From contig CAJTZE010000002.1 in assembly GCA_910584265.1 (NCBI GenBank), positions 1 to 64,000 of the forward strand: 64,000 bases of DNA, given 5' to 3'. A program made the translations under genes and the position numbers. The notes below the pieces were generated by a model. The model did no database searches and was not told the DNA's origin. It saw only the letters and a program-made list of their open reading frames with translations. Below are positions 1 through 8,819 of the stretch, piece after piece. This DNA comes from an uncultured Dorea sp. (GTDB taxonomy: Bacteria; Bacillota; Clostridia; Lachnospirales; Lachnospiraceae). Each line of letters begins with the position of its first letter. Position 1 is the first letter of the stretch.

Positions 1-54
1 CCTCCGGCCTACCGCTTAGGAGGCGGTCGCTCTATCCAGCTGAGCTATAGCGAC
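1..54 (-). tRNA. tRNA-Arg (anticodon CCU), 3' part cut by the window edge
   Basis: Read on the minus strand, the sequence starts with a tRNA acceptor 5' strand, the D-arm motif AGCTCAGCTGGATAGAGC and an anticodon arm ACCGC-CTCCTAA-GCGGT. The 7-base loop gives anticodon CCT, which reads AGG (arginine). The TpsiC arm and 3' acceptor strand lie outside the window. Confidence 0.9.
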
Positions 55-152
55 ATATGAAATTATATTGCGCGGTTAAGAGTAAAATTCTAGCGCAAAA
101 CTATTCTACCACAAAATAAAAGAATTTAAAAGAGAAAAATAAAAAGTTATAT

Positions 153-181
153 ATGACGCGGCCTTCAAATTGTGTTATAGT
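153..181 (+). promoter_or_regulatory. putative sigma-A promoter of the HAD phosphatase gene
   Basis: A -35-like ATGACG (153-158) and a -10-like TATAGT (176-181) are separated by 17 bp, about 40 bp upstream of the HAD gene start. Four of six and five of six positions match the consensus. Assignment is by pattern only. Confidence 0.45.
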
Positions 182-220
182 ATCTGAGGATACGAGATAA
201 AATAAAGGGGGAACAGTTTT

Positions 221-1051
221 ATGGGCAGATATGATTTGATTGCACTGGATATGGACGGTACGCTTTTAACCAGCGGACAGGTTATTTCGCAAGCTTCAAG
301 GACAGCGATTGATAAAGCTGTATCAAAAGGAAAGACAGTGGTGATTTCCACTGGACGAAGTCCGTCGGAGCTTAGAGATTATAAGAAGGAATTTGAAAAT
401 ATCCGCTACTATATATGTGAAAACGGCGCAGTGATTTACGATTCTAAGGAAGAGCGTATTTTGGATGCTCAGCCGATTCCGGCTGAGATGGTAGAAGAGC
501 TTATGAAAATTGCAGAAGAGCGGGATGTTATGATTTATGTTTCGAGTAATGGACAGCATATGTGTACGCGTAGTGATGCGCTTCGTATGGAGGATTTTCA
601 GCTTGGCAAGTTTAAAGATATGATACTTCGGACAGCATTTCTTCATGATGATATGATTGCAAGCTACCGGAAGAAGCCCTTTCCGGTAGAAAAGCTGAAT
701 CTATTTTCTGTATCTGCTGAAAAAAGGGAAGAATTGAAAGAAGAATTGAAGAGGCTTCCGTTGACAGTTGTATATGCGGAGGAGACATCTCTGGAAATTT
801 CACCGCTGCATATGTCTAAGGCGGCGGGGCTTCGGAAGCTGTGTGAGTATCTGCAGATTCCTCTGGATAAGACGATCGCCGTGGGTGATTCGGATAATGA
901 TGCAGAGATGCTGCGTATGGCGGGCCTTTCTGCGGCTATGGGGAATGCACGGCCATATATTAAGGAATTATGTGATGTGGTGGTTGCGGATAACAATCAT
1001 GACGGCTGCGCTGAGGCCATTGAAAAATATTTACTGGGACAGAATGAGTAG
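221..1051 (+). CDS. Cof-type HAD-IIB phosphatase
   Basis: A 276-residue soluble hydrolase of the haloacid dehalogenase superfamily, Cof/YidA type, which dephosphorylates sugar phosphates or other small phospho-metabolites in the cytoplasm. The N-terminus carries the nucleophile motif DMDGTLLT (residues 9-16), followed by the STGRS motif II region. Near the C-terminus, the lysine region (HMSKAAGL) and the GDSDNDAEML acid motif complete the active site. The middle third is the type IIB cap that sets substrate choice, which cannot be predicted. The GGGGGAACAGTTTTATG region gives a good ribosome-binding site. The gene stands alone and ends at a bidirectional terminator. Confidence 0.9.
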   Translation: MGRYDLIALDMDGTLLTSGQVISQASRTAIDKAVSKGKTVVISTGRSPSELRDYKKEFENIRYYICENGAVIYDSKEERILDAQPIPAEMVEELMKIAEERDVMIYVSSNGQHMCTRSDALRMEDFQLGKFKDMILRTAFLHDDMIASYRKKPFPVEKLNLFSVSAEKREELKEELKRLPLTVVYAEETSLEISPLHMSKAAGLRKLCEYLQIPLDKTIAVGDSDNDAEMLRMAGLSAAMGNARPYIKELCDVVVADNNHDGCAEAIEKYLLGQNE

Positions 1052-1059
1052 CAAAAAAT

Positions 1060-1099
1060 AAACCGGGGATGACAATACCTGCTGTCATACCCGGTTTTT
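1060..1099. terminator. bidirectional intrinsic terminator
   Basis: AAACCGGGgATGACA pairs with TGTCATaCCCGGTTTTT. The A-run on one side and T-run on the other let the hairpin end both the rightward HAD gene and the leftward pilus operon that converge here. Confidence 0.85.
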
Positions 1100-1113
1100 G
1101 AGTCTGTATAAAA

Positions 1114-2169
1114 TTATAACTTACGTCCCAGCATTTCTGGATTTGTTGCGTATTTCAGAGCAGTATCCTTGGTAATCCGTCCCTGCTTATACAGATTGAG
1201 AAGGCTTCCGTCCATGGAGATCATATCGTCTTTCATGGAGGAATAGATAATGCCGTCTATCTGATGTACCTTATTGTCGCGGATCATGTTGCGGATTGCA
1301 GGAGTAACCGTCATGATTTCCAGAGCGGGAGTTACTTTGCCGTCTACCGTAGGTACAAGCTGCTGGGATACAACAGCGGTCAGTGCAAGCGACAGCTGTG
1401 CGCCGATCTGCTGCTGCTGGTTTGCCGGAAATACATCAATGATCCGGTCGATAGTATTGGCTGCACCGATGGTGTGGAGCGTAGACAGAAGAAGATGTCC
1501 GGTCTCTGCCGCAGTCATGGCAATATTGATTGTTTCGTAATCCCGCATTTCGCCGAGAAGGATAACATCCGGGCTCTGGCGGAGTGCGGCGCGGAGTGCA
1601 GTTACATAGTTTTCTGTATCGACATTAATCTCGCGCTGGCTGACGATGCTTTTTTCGTGGCGGTGAAGATATTCCAGCGGGTCCTCCAGGGTGATGATAT
1701 GTTTGTGCTGAGTCTTGTTGATCTGGTTGATAATACAGGCAAGCGTAGTAGATTTGCCGCTTCCTGCAGGACCTGTAACCAGGATCATGCCCTTGCCGTT
1801 ATCTCCTAAATGTATGATATGCTCAGGAAGTCCGAGTACACTAAAATCCGGGAGATCAAAGGTAATTACCCTGATTACCGCAGACAGGGCGCCTCTCTGC
1901 ATATATGCGCTGACACGGAATCTGGAGAGTCCCGAAATTGCAAATGAGAAGTCATCATCTCCCGAATTATTCAGGATACCTAAGTCGCGCTGTCCCGCCT
2001 GTTCATATATTTCTGTCAGAAGAGATTCTGTATCTGAGGGAAAGAGCTTAGTATCCGTAACCTGGCATATTACTCCGTTTTTGCGGAAGGTTACAGGAAG
2101 TCCGGCGACGATAAATACGTCGGAAGCTCCTTCTTCAATTGCCTGTTCTAATATTTTGATCAAGTCCAT
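1114..2169 (-). CDS. pilT: PilT-like type IV pilus ATPase
   Basis: A 351-residue cytoplasmic hexameric secretion ATPase of the GspE/PilT superfamily, expected to drive pilus extension or retraction. The N-terminal SDVFI/GLPVTFRKNG segment is the PilT-type N-domain. The C-terminal domain has Walker A GPAGSGKST (133-141), Asp box ITLEDPLEY (159-167), Walker B-like LLGEMRD (204-210) and His box LSTLHT (228-233). The tetracysteine zinc motif and long N-domain of PilB are absent, so it is PilT rather than PilB. It is the last gene of a leftward operon with PilC and small TM proteins. No second assembly ATPase is encoded nearby, so this protein may be the only motor of the system (inference). Confidence 0.88.
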   Translation of the reverse strand: MDLIKILEQAIEEGASDVFIVAGLPVTFRKNGVICQVTDTKLFPSDTESLLTEIYEQAGQRDLGILNNSGDDDFSFAISGLSRFRVSAYMQRGALSAVIRVITFDLPDFSVLGLPEHIIHLGDNGKGMILVTGPAGSGKSTTLACIINQINKTQHKHIITLEDPLEYLHRHEKSIVSQREINVDTENYVTALRAALRQSPDVILLGEMRDYETINIAMTAAETGHLLLSTLHTIGAANTIDRIIDVFPANQQQQIGAQLSLALTAVVSQQLVPTVDGKVTPALEIMTVTPAIRNMIRDNKVHQIDGIIYSSMKDDMISMDGSLLNLYKQGRITKDTALKYATNPEMLGRKL

Positions 2170-2200
2170 ACTGTTACAAACTCCTTTGATGATATTCCAT

Positions 2201-2743
2201 TTATTTGATAACCGGCATAAGATTTAACGTATCGTCGTTTTCCCATGTATCGGTAGAAATAACCTGCCATTTTTTGATTTCGTAGTAGGTTTCATGTTTT
2301 GTGTAATCGGTAATGTTAAGTTCCACATCAAGCATATGCTGTTTTTCTACGGGGATCAGATAGGATAGGGTTAAATTCTGGTCTGTTATTTTACAGGATA
2401 TATCGATATCTTCAATCTGTGTACCGTTCAGGGCTTTCATTACAGCTTCCGCATAAGGCGATGCAGAAAAATCCCGGAAAGAGCCGGATAAACGGCTTTT
2501 GGGAGCAGCCATAGCTGTGTCAGCTAATGTGCTGTCAATTTCTTCTAATATTGTTTCTGCTTTTGATGATGCTTCGTAATAGTGCCCTTTATGCTCTGCC
2601 AGCCGTTCGCTGAGAGAATAATCACTCTTTGCACTGGAAAGTGACAGTATGGCAAAGGTGGCCAGACACAGGATTACAAATACGATCAAGAGTGATGAGG
2701 AACCAATATTTACAAAAGAAGACTGATCTTTATTTTTCTTCAT
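2201..2743 (-). CDS. single-TM pilus-locus protein, function unknown
   Basis: A 180-residue protein with a short charged N-terminus, one hydrophobic helix (about residues 12-36, rich in L, I, V, F) and a polar extracytoplasmic part. The N-in, one-TM layout, and its place between the other small pilus proteins and pilT, suggest a minor pilin or assembly factor. No GxxxxE prepilin cleavage motif is evident. It overlaps the preceding gene by 14 bp, so the two are probably translationally coupled. I do not recognise the family. Confidence 0.7.
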   Translation of the reverse strand: MKKNKDQSSFVNIGSSSLLIVFVILCLATFAILSLSSAKSDYSLSERLAEHKGHYYEASSKAETILEEIDSTLADTAMAAPKSRLSGSFRDFSASPYAEAVMKALNGTQIEDIDISCKITDQNLTLSYLIPVEKQHMLDVELNITDYTKHETYYEIKKWQVISTDTWENDDTLNLMPVIK

Positions 2744-3230
2744 AGCCGGTCCTCCTTGCTGTATGATGCCTGGTGTTCATCTCATAAATAACTGACGGAG
2801 CCTCAGAATCCCGGATAGAGGTTACTCGTATGTCTGCGCATAGCAGCTGGTTTTCCTTTGTAAGGTGAAGAGAGAGGATATAGGATGAATCCTTTTTGAT
2901 GCATTCCGCAAAAGCATCATCATAATAAATCTGAACATCCGCTTCTTTTACTTCAAGAGAAGAGAAGCATACATCAGGGTAGGCTCCGTTTGGGTATAAT
3001 CTCACCAGCAGGTTCAGACAATCTTCTATTCCGTCCGAAGTATCTATCAGCTCTGCCGTACTGGCACATTCATTTACCGCATGGTTCAAGGTATTGGAAT
3101 CACGGCTTAATAAATGTGATTTTACGAAGAACTGTATGCATACAGCGCTGGCGGCGGAGAAGAAAAATATGGCTATGATCAATTCCATCAAAAATAGGCT
3201 GGAAGATCTGGCTCTGTTTCTACGTGTCAT
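2730..3230 (-). CDS. pilin-like single-TM protein of the type IV-pilus-like operon
   Basis: 166 residues starting with a basic stretch (MTRRNRARSSS), then a hydrophobic helix containing FLMELIIAIFFFSAAS, where the Glu inside a hydrophobic run resembles Glu5 of type IV pilins. The rest is predicted extracytoplasmic. A class III prepilin cleavage site is not clear because no Gly precedes the Phe-Leu. Context (PilC, DUF4860, PilT) supports a minor pilin or pseudopilin. Length fits pseudopilins; identity is inferred. Confidence 0.65.
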   Translation of the reverse strand: MTRRNRARSSSLFLMELIIAIFFFSAASAVCIQFFVKSHLLSRDSNTLNHAVNECASTAELIDTSDGIEDCLNLLVRLYPNGAYPDVCFSSLEVKEADVQIYYDDAFAECIKKDSSYILSLHLTKENQLLCADIRVTSIRDSEAPSVIYEMNTRHHTARRTGYEEK

Positions 3231-3275
3231 AAAGAAATGATATCCTTTCTGTTTCTGAAAATAATTTATCTCTGG

Positions 3276-3758
3276 TTATCTGCTCCTGATACTGATCATT
3301 GTGGAAGCCTGCTGGCTGTTTTGGTCTGTGCAGGAGAATTTTAACAGGTCATCGGAAATCTGTTCCATAGAGAAATCCTCAATCTCCATAATTGTCTGGC
3401 CGGAGGATGCTTTGATGCTGGAGTTTCCGCTGGTAAAGAGCTCCTTCAGCTCATTGTCACAGGCATAGATATAAGTGTAATAAACGGTATCTTCAAGATC
3501 CTGCTCCATAACAAGGGCATCGTATCCGTCAAAGTTTCCGAGATATACAGTTCCGTTCCTGTCATTTTGATGGATCTTTTCGCTGATATAGGACAAGCTG
3601 GTTCTTGATGTATAATTCAGAGAAGAGTTCTCAGTGGTTGACTGATAGATTCTGGCAGCAAGAAGGATCACGATGAGAGCTGACAGGGCAAATACAAAAA
3701 ACAGCGCCACGGAGAACAGGAAATCAATCATATGCTTACGCTGTGTACGAAAACGCAT
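3276..3758 (-). CDS. DUF4860-like pilus-locus protein
   Basis: 160 residues with an N-terminal membrane helix (about 10-32, HMIDFLFSVALFFVFALSALIVILLA) followed by a small beta-rich extracytoplasmic domain. The arrangement and sequence style match the DUF4860 family found in clostridial type IV-pilus-like clusters. Its function is unknown, perhaps a minor pilin. Its start codon touches the stop of the upstream 110-residue gene (shared base at 3758), which supports one operon. Confidence 0.65.
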   Translation of the reverse strand: MRFRTQRKHMIDFLFSVALFFVFALSALIVILLAARIYQSTTENSSLNYTSRTSLSYISEKIHQNDRNGTVYLGNFDGYDALVMEQDLEDTVYYTYIYACDNELKELFTSGNSSIKASSGQTIMEIEDFSMEQISDDLLKFSCTDQNSQQASTMISIRSR

Positions 3759-4090
3759 TATTTTCCCTCCCTCTCAATTATGGTGACATCCGGCAGAATA
3801 TTAGCGCCAGATATGCGGTAATCTACAAAGAACAAATCTTCATCATAGAGAAGGCCGTAGTTATCCTTCAGGTAATCAAGGCTTTCCGGATAAGCGCCTT
3901 CCACTGTATAACAATAGGTAACATTGCGCATGATCGCATTCTCCAAACTCTCTCTCTGCCGCTGTCTTGTGCTGTCTGACACAGAAGAAATCCCCTGTAT
4001 GAACAAGAACAGAATCAGTATAAACACACAGACAGAAAGGAGAAGCTTCGGCGGATTATGTGATTGCTTTCTGTATTCAAAACGACTCAT
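3758..4090 (-). CDS. small pseudopilin-like protein
   Basis: 110 residues: basic N-terminus, one TM helix (KLLLSVCVFILILFLFIQGI), an amphipathic continuation (STRQRQRESLENAIMRNVTY) and a compact C-terminal part with CYTVEGAYPESLDYL. The TM-plus-helix followed by a 'C-x-x-x-x-G-x-YP-x-SL' segment is reminiscent of pseudopilins, whose small C-terminal domains often carry such a motif. There is no consensus prepilin-peptidase site. It follows pilC by 24 bp on the minus strand. Confidence 0.65.
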   Translation of the reverse strand: MSRFEYRKQSHNPPKLLLSVCVFILILFLFIQGISSVSDSTRQRQRESLENAIMRNVTYCYTVEGAYPESLDYLKDNYGLLYDEDLFFVDYRISGANILPDVTIIEREGK

Positions 4091-4114
4091 AGCTTAAGCT
4101 CCTTCTGCAAACTA

Positions 4115-5149
4115 CTATATACTGGACATGATCCCCATGAGCGGCAGCATAACCGACAGGAGAATTACACCTACAATCAAGGATAGCAAGATAACAAGCG
4201 TAGGCTCTAATACAGCAAGAATGTTATTCATACGGTTGTCGATGTCCTCCTGATAAAGAGCGGCAACCTGCTCCATAACCTGATCCATCGTACCGGTCTT
4301 AGAGCCGATCGAAACCATGCGTGCATAGACTCCCGTAAACATTCCAGAAGTAAATAATGCCTGTGAGAGGTCATTGCCTTCATCGATCTGATTCTGGCAC
4401 TGGTCAATTTTTTTCTGGAATACCGGGTCGTCATTTAACGAATTAACAAGCTCCATGCTGCGTTCCGGGTTCAGGCCGCTGCTCAGGGTAAGAGCCATGC
4501 CGCTTGCAAACCGGCAGACAGCGATTTCTTCATAAACAGCTCTTGTCAGCTTCAGCTTATAGCCGATCCCCCGGAACATGCTCCGGCCGGAATCGGTATG
4601 TGTTCCATAAAATATCAGGACGGCAATGATCACAAGGAGGATGATAAATGCAAGGGAATAGCGGTTAATCGCATTTCCTGCGTTCATCAGCATTCTGGAA
4701 AATCCGGTCATCTCCGTTCCAAGCTGGATAAAGACCTGATTGAAGATAGGCATAACCTTTACCAGAAGAACAACCACGACTACAGCCATCATTCCGGTCA
4801 TGATCAATGGATATGTAATGGAATTGCGGATGCTCTTGCTGATTGCTTCCTCACGTTCATAATGGTTCTGGAGAGCCTGCATAACCTCATCAAGAGTACC
4901 GGTTTCTTCTCCGATCTCAACCATATGAAGCATATAGGAGGGATAGAGCTTTACGGAGTCAAGAGACTGATATAGGCTTCCGGTTTCCTGCATTTTCTCA
5001 AGAAGGGCTTCTAATATCTCCTTCTCATCCGAAGATGCCGCATCCTCCAGCATAATTGTAAGTCCCTCCAGGGAAGAAATGCCTGATTTTAGGATTAGGG
5101 CAAGCTGTCCACAGAAGGAAGATAGCTCCATATTGGAAAAAGGTTTCAT
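4115..5149 (-). CDS. pilC: type IV pilus inner-membrane platform protein (PilC/GspF family)
   Basis: A 344-residue polytopic protein with the two repeated T2SSF cytoplasmic domains typical of PilC/GspF. The first contains LALILKSGISSLEGL and YPSYMLHMVEIGEETGTLDEVM; the second contains CRFASGMALTLSSGLNPERSMEL and MVSIGSKTGTMDQVM. Membrane helices follow each domain (about 110-135, 160-180 and 315-340). It anchors the assembly ATPase and coordinates pilin insertion. It sits 38 bp downstream of the transglutaminase gene and is preceded by a GGAGG site. Confidence 0.88.
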   Translation of the reverse strand: MKPFSNMELSSFCGQLALILKSGISSLEGLTIMLEDAASSDEKEILEALLEKMQETGSLYQSLDSVKLYPSYMLHMVEIGEETGTLDEVMQALQNHYEREEAISKSIRNSITYPLIMTGMMAVVVVVLLVKVMPIFNQVFIQLGTEMTGFSRMLMNAGNAINRYSLAFIILLVIIAVLIFYGTHTDSGRSMFRGIGYKLKLTRAVYEEIAVCRFASGMALTLSSGLNPERSMELVNSLNDDPVFQKKIDQCQNQIDEGNDLSQALFTSGMFTGVYARMVSIGSKTGTMDQVMEQVAALYQEDIDNRMNNILAVLEPTLVILLSLIVGVILLSVMLPLMGIMSSI

Positions 5150-5186
5150 ACAATAGTCCTCCGTTTCTAAGATGTTTTAAAATTCT

Positions 5187-6149
5187 TTAATATGAATATT
5201 TTATGGTATAGTTGCTTCCGTCGCCAATATATTCTGCGACCGAGCTGCTGCTGTTATTTGCGGCAAGGGTCGGATCCATGAGAGACCAGGTCTTTCCGTC
5301 AAATTCAATAATATCATCTACCCATCCGATTTCTTTTAGATAGACGCTGATCCATGCGTGGTAAGCATCACCGGAATAACCGACAACCAGCTTGGCAGGA
5401 ACCCCCTGTGAGCGGAGCATGGCGGCCATGAGGGATGCGTAGTCAAAGCAGATGCCCTTTTTCGTGCTCATGGTTGTATCAATATTCGGCAGATAATTGG
5501 TTTTCACATTAGCGGCAAGCTCTTCATCATAGGAGATGTTATCTATGACATACTCATAAACATGCTCCACATAGTCCAGATCATCGGAAGAGTCCTCAGA
5601 AAGACTGGCTGCATATTCCACAGCCTTGTAATCCTGCGTGAACCACACAAACTGGTTGGGATACAAAAAAGGCCGGAATTCGTCGTTAAGCGTAACGCTG
5701 ATATCCTGAGAAAATGCGATTGCATATAAATCGTCGTAGGCATTCTCCAGTACATCAATGTGATAACTGCCGTCCCCTCCGGATAAAGGAAATGTCTCAT
5801 AAGAGCCGGCGGCGAGTGCATAGGTATAGGTGGTTCCGCCCGGGACGGTTATCTGTACACGGATTTGTTCAATTCCTCCGCTATATTGAATCATAACATA
5901 GCCTTCTGAAACGTTAGAAGCGTCAATAGAAACAATATCGTTTCCATAGACAACGGTTCCCGCAGCTTCAGGAAGGAGATATTCGTGAACTGTTGTCCGT
6001 TTTTCTCCTTTGGAATCCTTCTTGGACGAAGAAGAGCCGGAAAGGCCTGTTGAAGCGCCTTCTGAGGATTTTACGGAACAGCCGGCAAAAAAGAGGACTG
6101 ATAAAACCAAGATGACAGATAAATAAGTCATAAATAGTTTTTTACACAT
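5187..6149 (-). CDS. transglutaminase-like lipoprotein
   Basis: A 320-residue secreted lipoprotein. The signal peptide ends in lipobox LFFAGC (Cys about residue 24), and a Ser/Lys-rich linker follows. The C-terminal half is a transglutaminase/protease-like fold with a complete triad: Cys in KGICFDYASL, His in YHAWISVY and Asp in SLMDPTL. Such proteins are cell-surface cysteine peptidases or cross-linking enzymes; the substrate is unknown. The gene lies 38 bp upstream of pilC on the same strand with no terminator between, so it may belong to the pilus-like operon. AGGAGG precedes the ATG. Confidence 0.8.
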   Translation of the reverse strand: MCKKLFMTYLSVILVLSVLFFAGCSVKSSEGASTGLSGSSSSKKDSKGEKRTTVHEYLLPEAAGTVVYGNDIVSIDASNVSEGYVMIQYSGGIEQIRVQITVPGGTTYTYALAAGSYETFPLSGGDGSYHIDVLENAYDDLYAIAFSQDISVTLNDEFRPFLYPNQFVWFTQDYKAVEYAASLSEDSSDDLDYVEHVYEYVIDNISYDEELAANVKTNYLPNIDTTMSTKKGICFDYASLMAAMLRSQGVPAKLVVGYSGDAYHAWISVYLKEIGWVDDIIEFDGKTWSLMDPTLAANNSSSSVAEYIGDGSNYTIKYSY

Positions 6150-6279
6150 ATGCAGCCTCCTCTCGTTTAAAGTATAGTTCTATGAATTAACGTTCTATTT
6201 CAGTATAACATAGATTTTAAATATTGCAGTATTTTTTTCTGAAAAGAGAAAAGGAAACTGGACTTCTATATTTGGGAAA

Positions 6280-6314
6280 TTAAAATGGAAGCCGGTTTCT
6301 AAAGTCCGGCTTCC
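6280..6314 (-). terminator. intrinsic terminator of the LRR-like gene
   Basis: On the minus strand GGAAGCCGG pairs with CCGGCTTCC and is followed by ATTTTAATTT. It lies just after the stop of the 6318-7196 gene and separates it from the transglutaminase-pilus operon. Confidence 0.75.
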
Positions 6315-6317
6315 GTA

Positions 6318-7196
6318 TTATTTTGTATAGAGATATCCTTCTCTGCTTGTATATACGGGATTATCAGGATGAACCTCAATAAAAAAGAGCTCTGTGAGAC
6401 AGTCAAATGCACCGTCGTCTATGCGGATGATGTTTGCAGGAATATAGATTTCATAAACCTGTTGTGAAGAAAGCGGTGCAAGAGCGCCTGCCGCAATGCC
6501 TGTACAGGCCGCATCGGAAGGAAGGCGTAATACGCCGTCTATTAATGAGACATTTTGACAGCCGATAATCTTTCCTGAAGCATCACAGAGAAATCCGCCG
6601 CACAAGAATTCCTGCGGTTCCGTCTCTTCTTCTGAGGGATTCTGTCCGGTATCAGGAACAGATGCCGCGCCGTCGAAGATTGATTCCGGCTCTTTCGGGA
6701 TCACGGGTTGTTCTGGAATTATGGCTGAAGGCTCTTTTGGAGCGGCCGGGACCGGAGGTATGTCTGCCGGGACTGCCAGGGAAAGTTCAACAGTTTTATC
6801 CGCCTGCACAGGGGCCGGTTTTGGAACTGCAGGCAGCGGGAATACCTGAGTAAGCTTATTCTCAGCCTTGATCCCGGAAAGCCTTTTCGGCTGGATTCCA
6901 GCATTGTCTCCTGCTGTCAGGGAAAAGGTTTCGGCAATGTCCAGAATCCTGATTTTGGGTATATTCAGGTCATCTGCCGCGGCCTCCGTTATCCGCAGAT
7001 CTGTAGTATGGTTTCCGGCCAGAATGCATAACAGCATTACAGCCAGAAGTGTTCCGAATATATCGATCAGTTTTCTGTTGTCCAGTCTATTGTTTAGTAG
7101 TATTTCATGATGTATTCTCATATATGCAAACATATATTTATTATAAAAGCCTGAGATACGGGAAACAATGGATAGACAGGTGTCTTTTTGGCACAT
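6318..7196 (-). CDS. membrane-anchored protein with a C-terminal LRR_5/BspA-type repeat
   Basis: Up to 292 residues. A hydrophobic helix (KLIDIFGTLLAVMLLCILAG) near residue 42 anchors a Pro/Ala-rich extracytoplasmic linker (about 120-180). The C-terminus contains one leucine-rich-repeat-like unit of the BspA type (IPANIIRIDDGAFDCL, then VHPDNPVYTSREGYLYTK). BspA-type surface proteins normally carry many such repeats, so this one is unusually short. No ribosome-binding site clearly fixes the start; translation may begin at one of the internal Met codons near 7115-7135 instead. Function is unknown, perhaps wall-surface binding. Confidence 0.6.
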   Translation of the reverse strand: MCQKDTCLSIVSRISGFYNKYMFAYMRIHHEILLNNRLDNRKLIDIFGTLLAVMLLCILAGNHTTDLRITEAAADDLNIPKIRILDIAETFSLTAGDNAGIQPKRLSGIKAENKLTQVFPLPAVPKPAPVQADKTVELSLAVPADIPPVPAAPKEPSAIIPEQPVIPKEPESIFDGAASVPDTGQNPSEEETEPQEFLCGGFLCDASGKIIGCQNVSLIDGVLRLPSDAACTGIAAGALAPLSSQQVYEIYIPANIIRIDDGAFDCLTELFFIEVHPDNPVYTSREGYLYTK

Positions 7197-7348
7197 ATAT
7201 GTGCGGTGATGCGAAGAGGACCGGGAAAGGAATACCAGATCCGGAGAGTATGGTAGTAGATAGTCCGCCTTGTGTATTTTACCGATTTACTTTATAATAG
7301 CTGTTAGGAAATGAGTGGCAATTGACAGAGTATTTATGGAGGCATCAT

Positions 7349-8773
7349 ATGAGACGATTGACGCAGATAACGGCCGTAATTTTGACTGCCGTGCTGCTTG
7401 GTATGATCGCGGCCGGGCATGCAGGATTCGTGTCCGAGGCTTCGGAGAATGCCGGGGAACAAGAAAAGCCGGAGAGCGAGATGACTGAAGAGGAAAAAGC
7501 GGAGAAGGCGGCAAAGGAAGCCCGCGAAAAGGCGTTGAAGGAGGCTTATGAGCTGCCGGTACAGACGAATGAGTTAAAGAGCTGGCCCGAGGGACCGGGT
7601 ACATATGGGGACGCTGCAATTGTGATGGATGCTGACAGCGGTGCCATTCTGTACGCAAAGAATATCGATAAGCATGAATATCCGGCAAGTATTACGAAGG
7701 TATTGACGGCGCTTCTGGCATTTCAGTACGGGGATATGTCCAGCCAGGTGGTGGTCTCGGAGCAGGCGCTGGCATGCTTAGGCTCCGGCTATGCTTCTAT
7801 CGGACTGAAGGCAGGGAATGTAATTACGCTGGAGCAGGCGGTGTATGCAATGCTTCTTGCATCGGCAAATGAAGCGGCCTACTCGGTGGGCGAGTCTGTT
7901 GCGGCCAGCCAGGGACAGGGTTATGACTGGTTTATCAGCCGGATGAATGAGAAATGCGCAGAGCTTGGGGGAGCAAATTCAAATTTTGTAAATACAAATG
8001 GTGTGTTTGATGAGAATCATTTTACCTGTGCCAGAGATATGGCGCTGATCGGGAGGGCGCTGTTTGATTATCCGATGTTTTCACAGATCTGCCAGACGCA
8101 GCAATATACGATACCGGCATCTGATACCGTTGAGGAACATGTGTTTCAACAGAAGCATCATATGCTGATCCAGGGGAATGAAGATTACTATGAGTATGCC
8201 GCCGCCGGCAAGACAGGTTATACGACAGAGGCAGAGAATACATTGATCACGCTGGCAGATAATGGAGAGAAGCGTCTGGTGTGCGTGGTCCTGCGGACCT
8301 ACGGAGGACATCCGTATACGGATACAAGGGCGCTGTTAGAGTATGGATTCGGTAATTTTCAGAAGGTTCTGCTAGAGGAGCATGATGAAGAAATGGAATT
8401 TAGCAGGATTGCAGACGGCGCGTATGTGATGCTTCCGGAGAAGGTCTCATTTGAGAAGCTTGACCGTGAGGTTGTGCTCCATGAGGACGGGACGGATGAT
8501 GCAACAGTATCTTATTTTTATAAGGATATGCCGGTTGGGACCTGTGAGGTGACAGTCAGCGAAAATTATTATAATAAAGGAAAAGAGGAAGTTCAGGAAG
8601 AAGAGCCGGAGGAGAAGAAAACAGAACCGCAGGAAGAAAAGAAAGATAGCAAAGAGCGGTATAAAGCGGCCGCGGCTATCGGTATCGCGGCTGTACTTGC
8701 AGTCTGCGCTGCAATAACAGCTGTCGTGACGAATATTTCCCGAAAAAGAAAGGAAAAGCGCAGACGGCGCTAG
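7349..8773 (+). CDS. dacF: D-alanyl-D-alanine carboxypeptidase (DacF/PBP5 family)
   Basis: 474 residues from the ATG at 7349, chosen because GGAGG lies 6 bp upstream; an in-frame TTG at 7322 has no such site. A signal peptide is followed by a peptidase S11 domain with SITK (nucleophile Ser and Lys), SAN and KTG motifs, then a C-terminal PBP5-like domain. A charged Glu/Lys linker leads to a C-terminal membrane helix with an Arg/Lys-rich tail. It trims the terminal D-Ala of peptidoglycan stem peptides. DacF-type enzymes often act in spore cortex or vegetative wall maturation; which applies here is not evident. Confidence 0.9.
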   Translation: MRRLTQITAVILTAVLLGMIAAGHAGFVSEASENAGEQEKPESEMTEEEKAEKAAKEAREKALKEAYELPVQTNELKSWPEGPGTYGDAAIVMDADSGAILYAKNIDKHEYPASITKVLTALLAFQYGDMSSQVVVSEQALACLGSGYASIGLKAGNVITLEQAVYAMLLASANEAAYSVGESVAASQGQGYDWFISRMNEKCAELGGANSNFVNTNGVFDENHFTCARDMALIGRALFDYPMFSQICQTQQYTIPASDTVEEHVFQQKHHMLIQGNEDYYEYAAAGKTGYTTEAENTLITLADNGEKRLVCVVLRTYGGHPYTDTRALLEYGFGNFQKVLLEEHDEEMEFSRIADGAYVMLPEKVSFEKLDREVVLHEDGTDDATVSYFYKDMPVGTCEVTVSENYYNKGKEEVQEEEPEEKKTEPQEEKKDSKERYKAAAAIGIAAVLAVCAAITAVVTNISRKRKEKRRRR

Positions 8774-8780
8774 AAAACTC

Positions 8781-8810
8781 TTGACGGATTCCGGTTTTGC
8801 CGCCTATAAT
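8781..8810 (+). promoter_or_regulatory. sigma-A promoter of the ileS T-box leader
   Basis: TTGACG (8781-8786) and TATAAT (8805-8810) with 18-bp spacing lie directly before the T-box leader, giving a start point near 8817. Confidence 0.8.
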
Positions 8811-8819
8811 TACAGAGTG

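Noticed and set aside
1114..2169. PilB-type extension ATPase
   Set aside because: The N-domain is short and there is no CxxC zinc tetracysteine; motifs match PilT instead.
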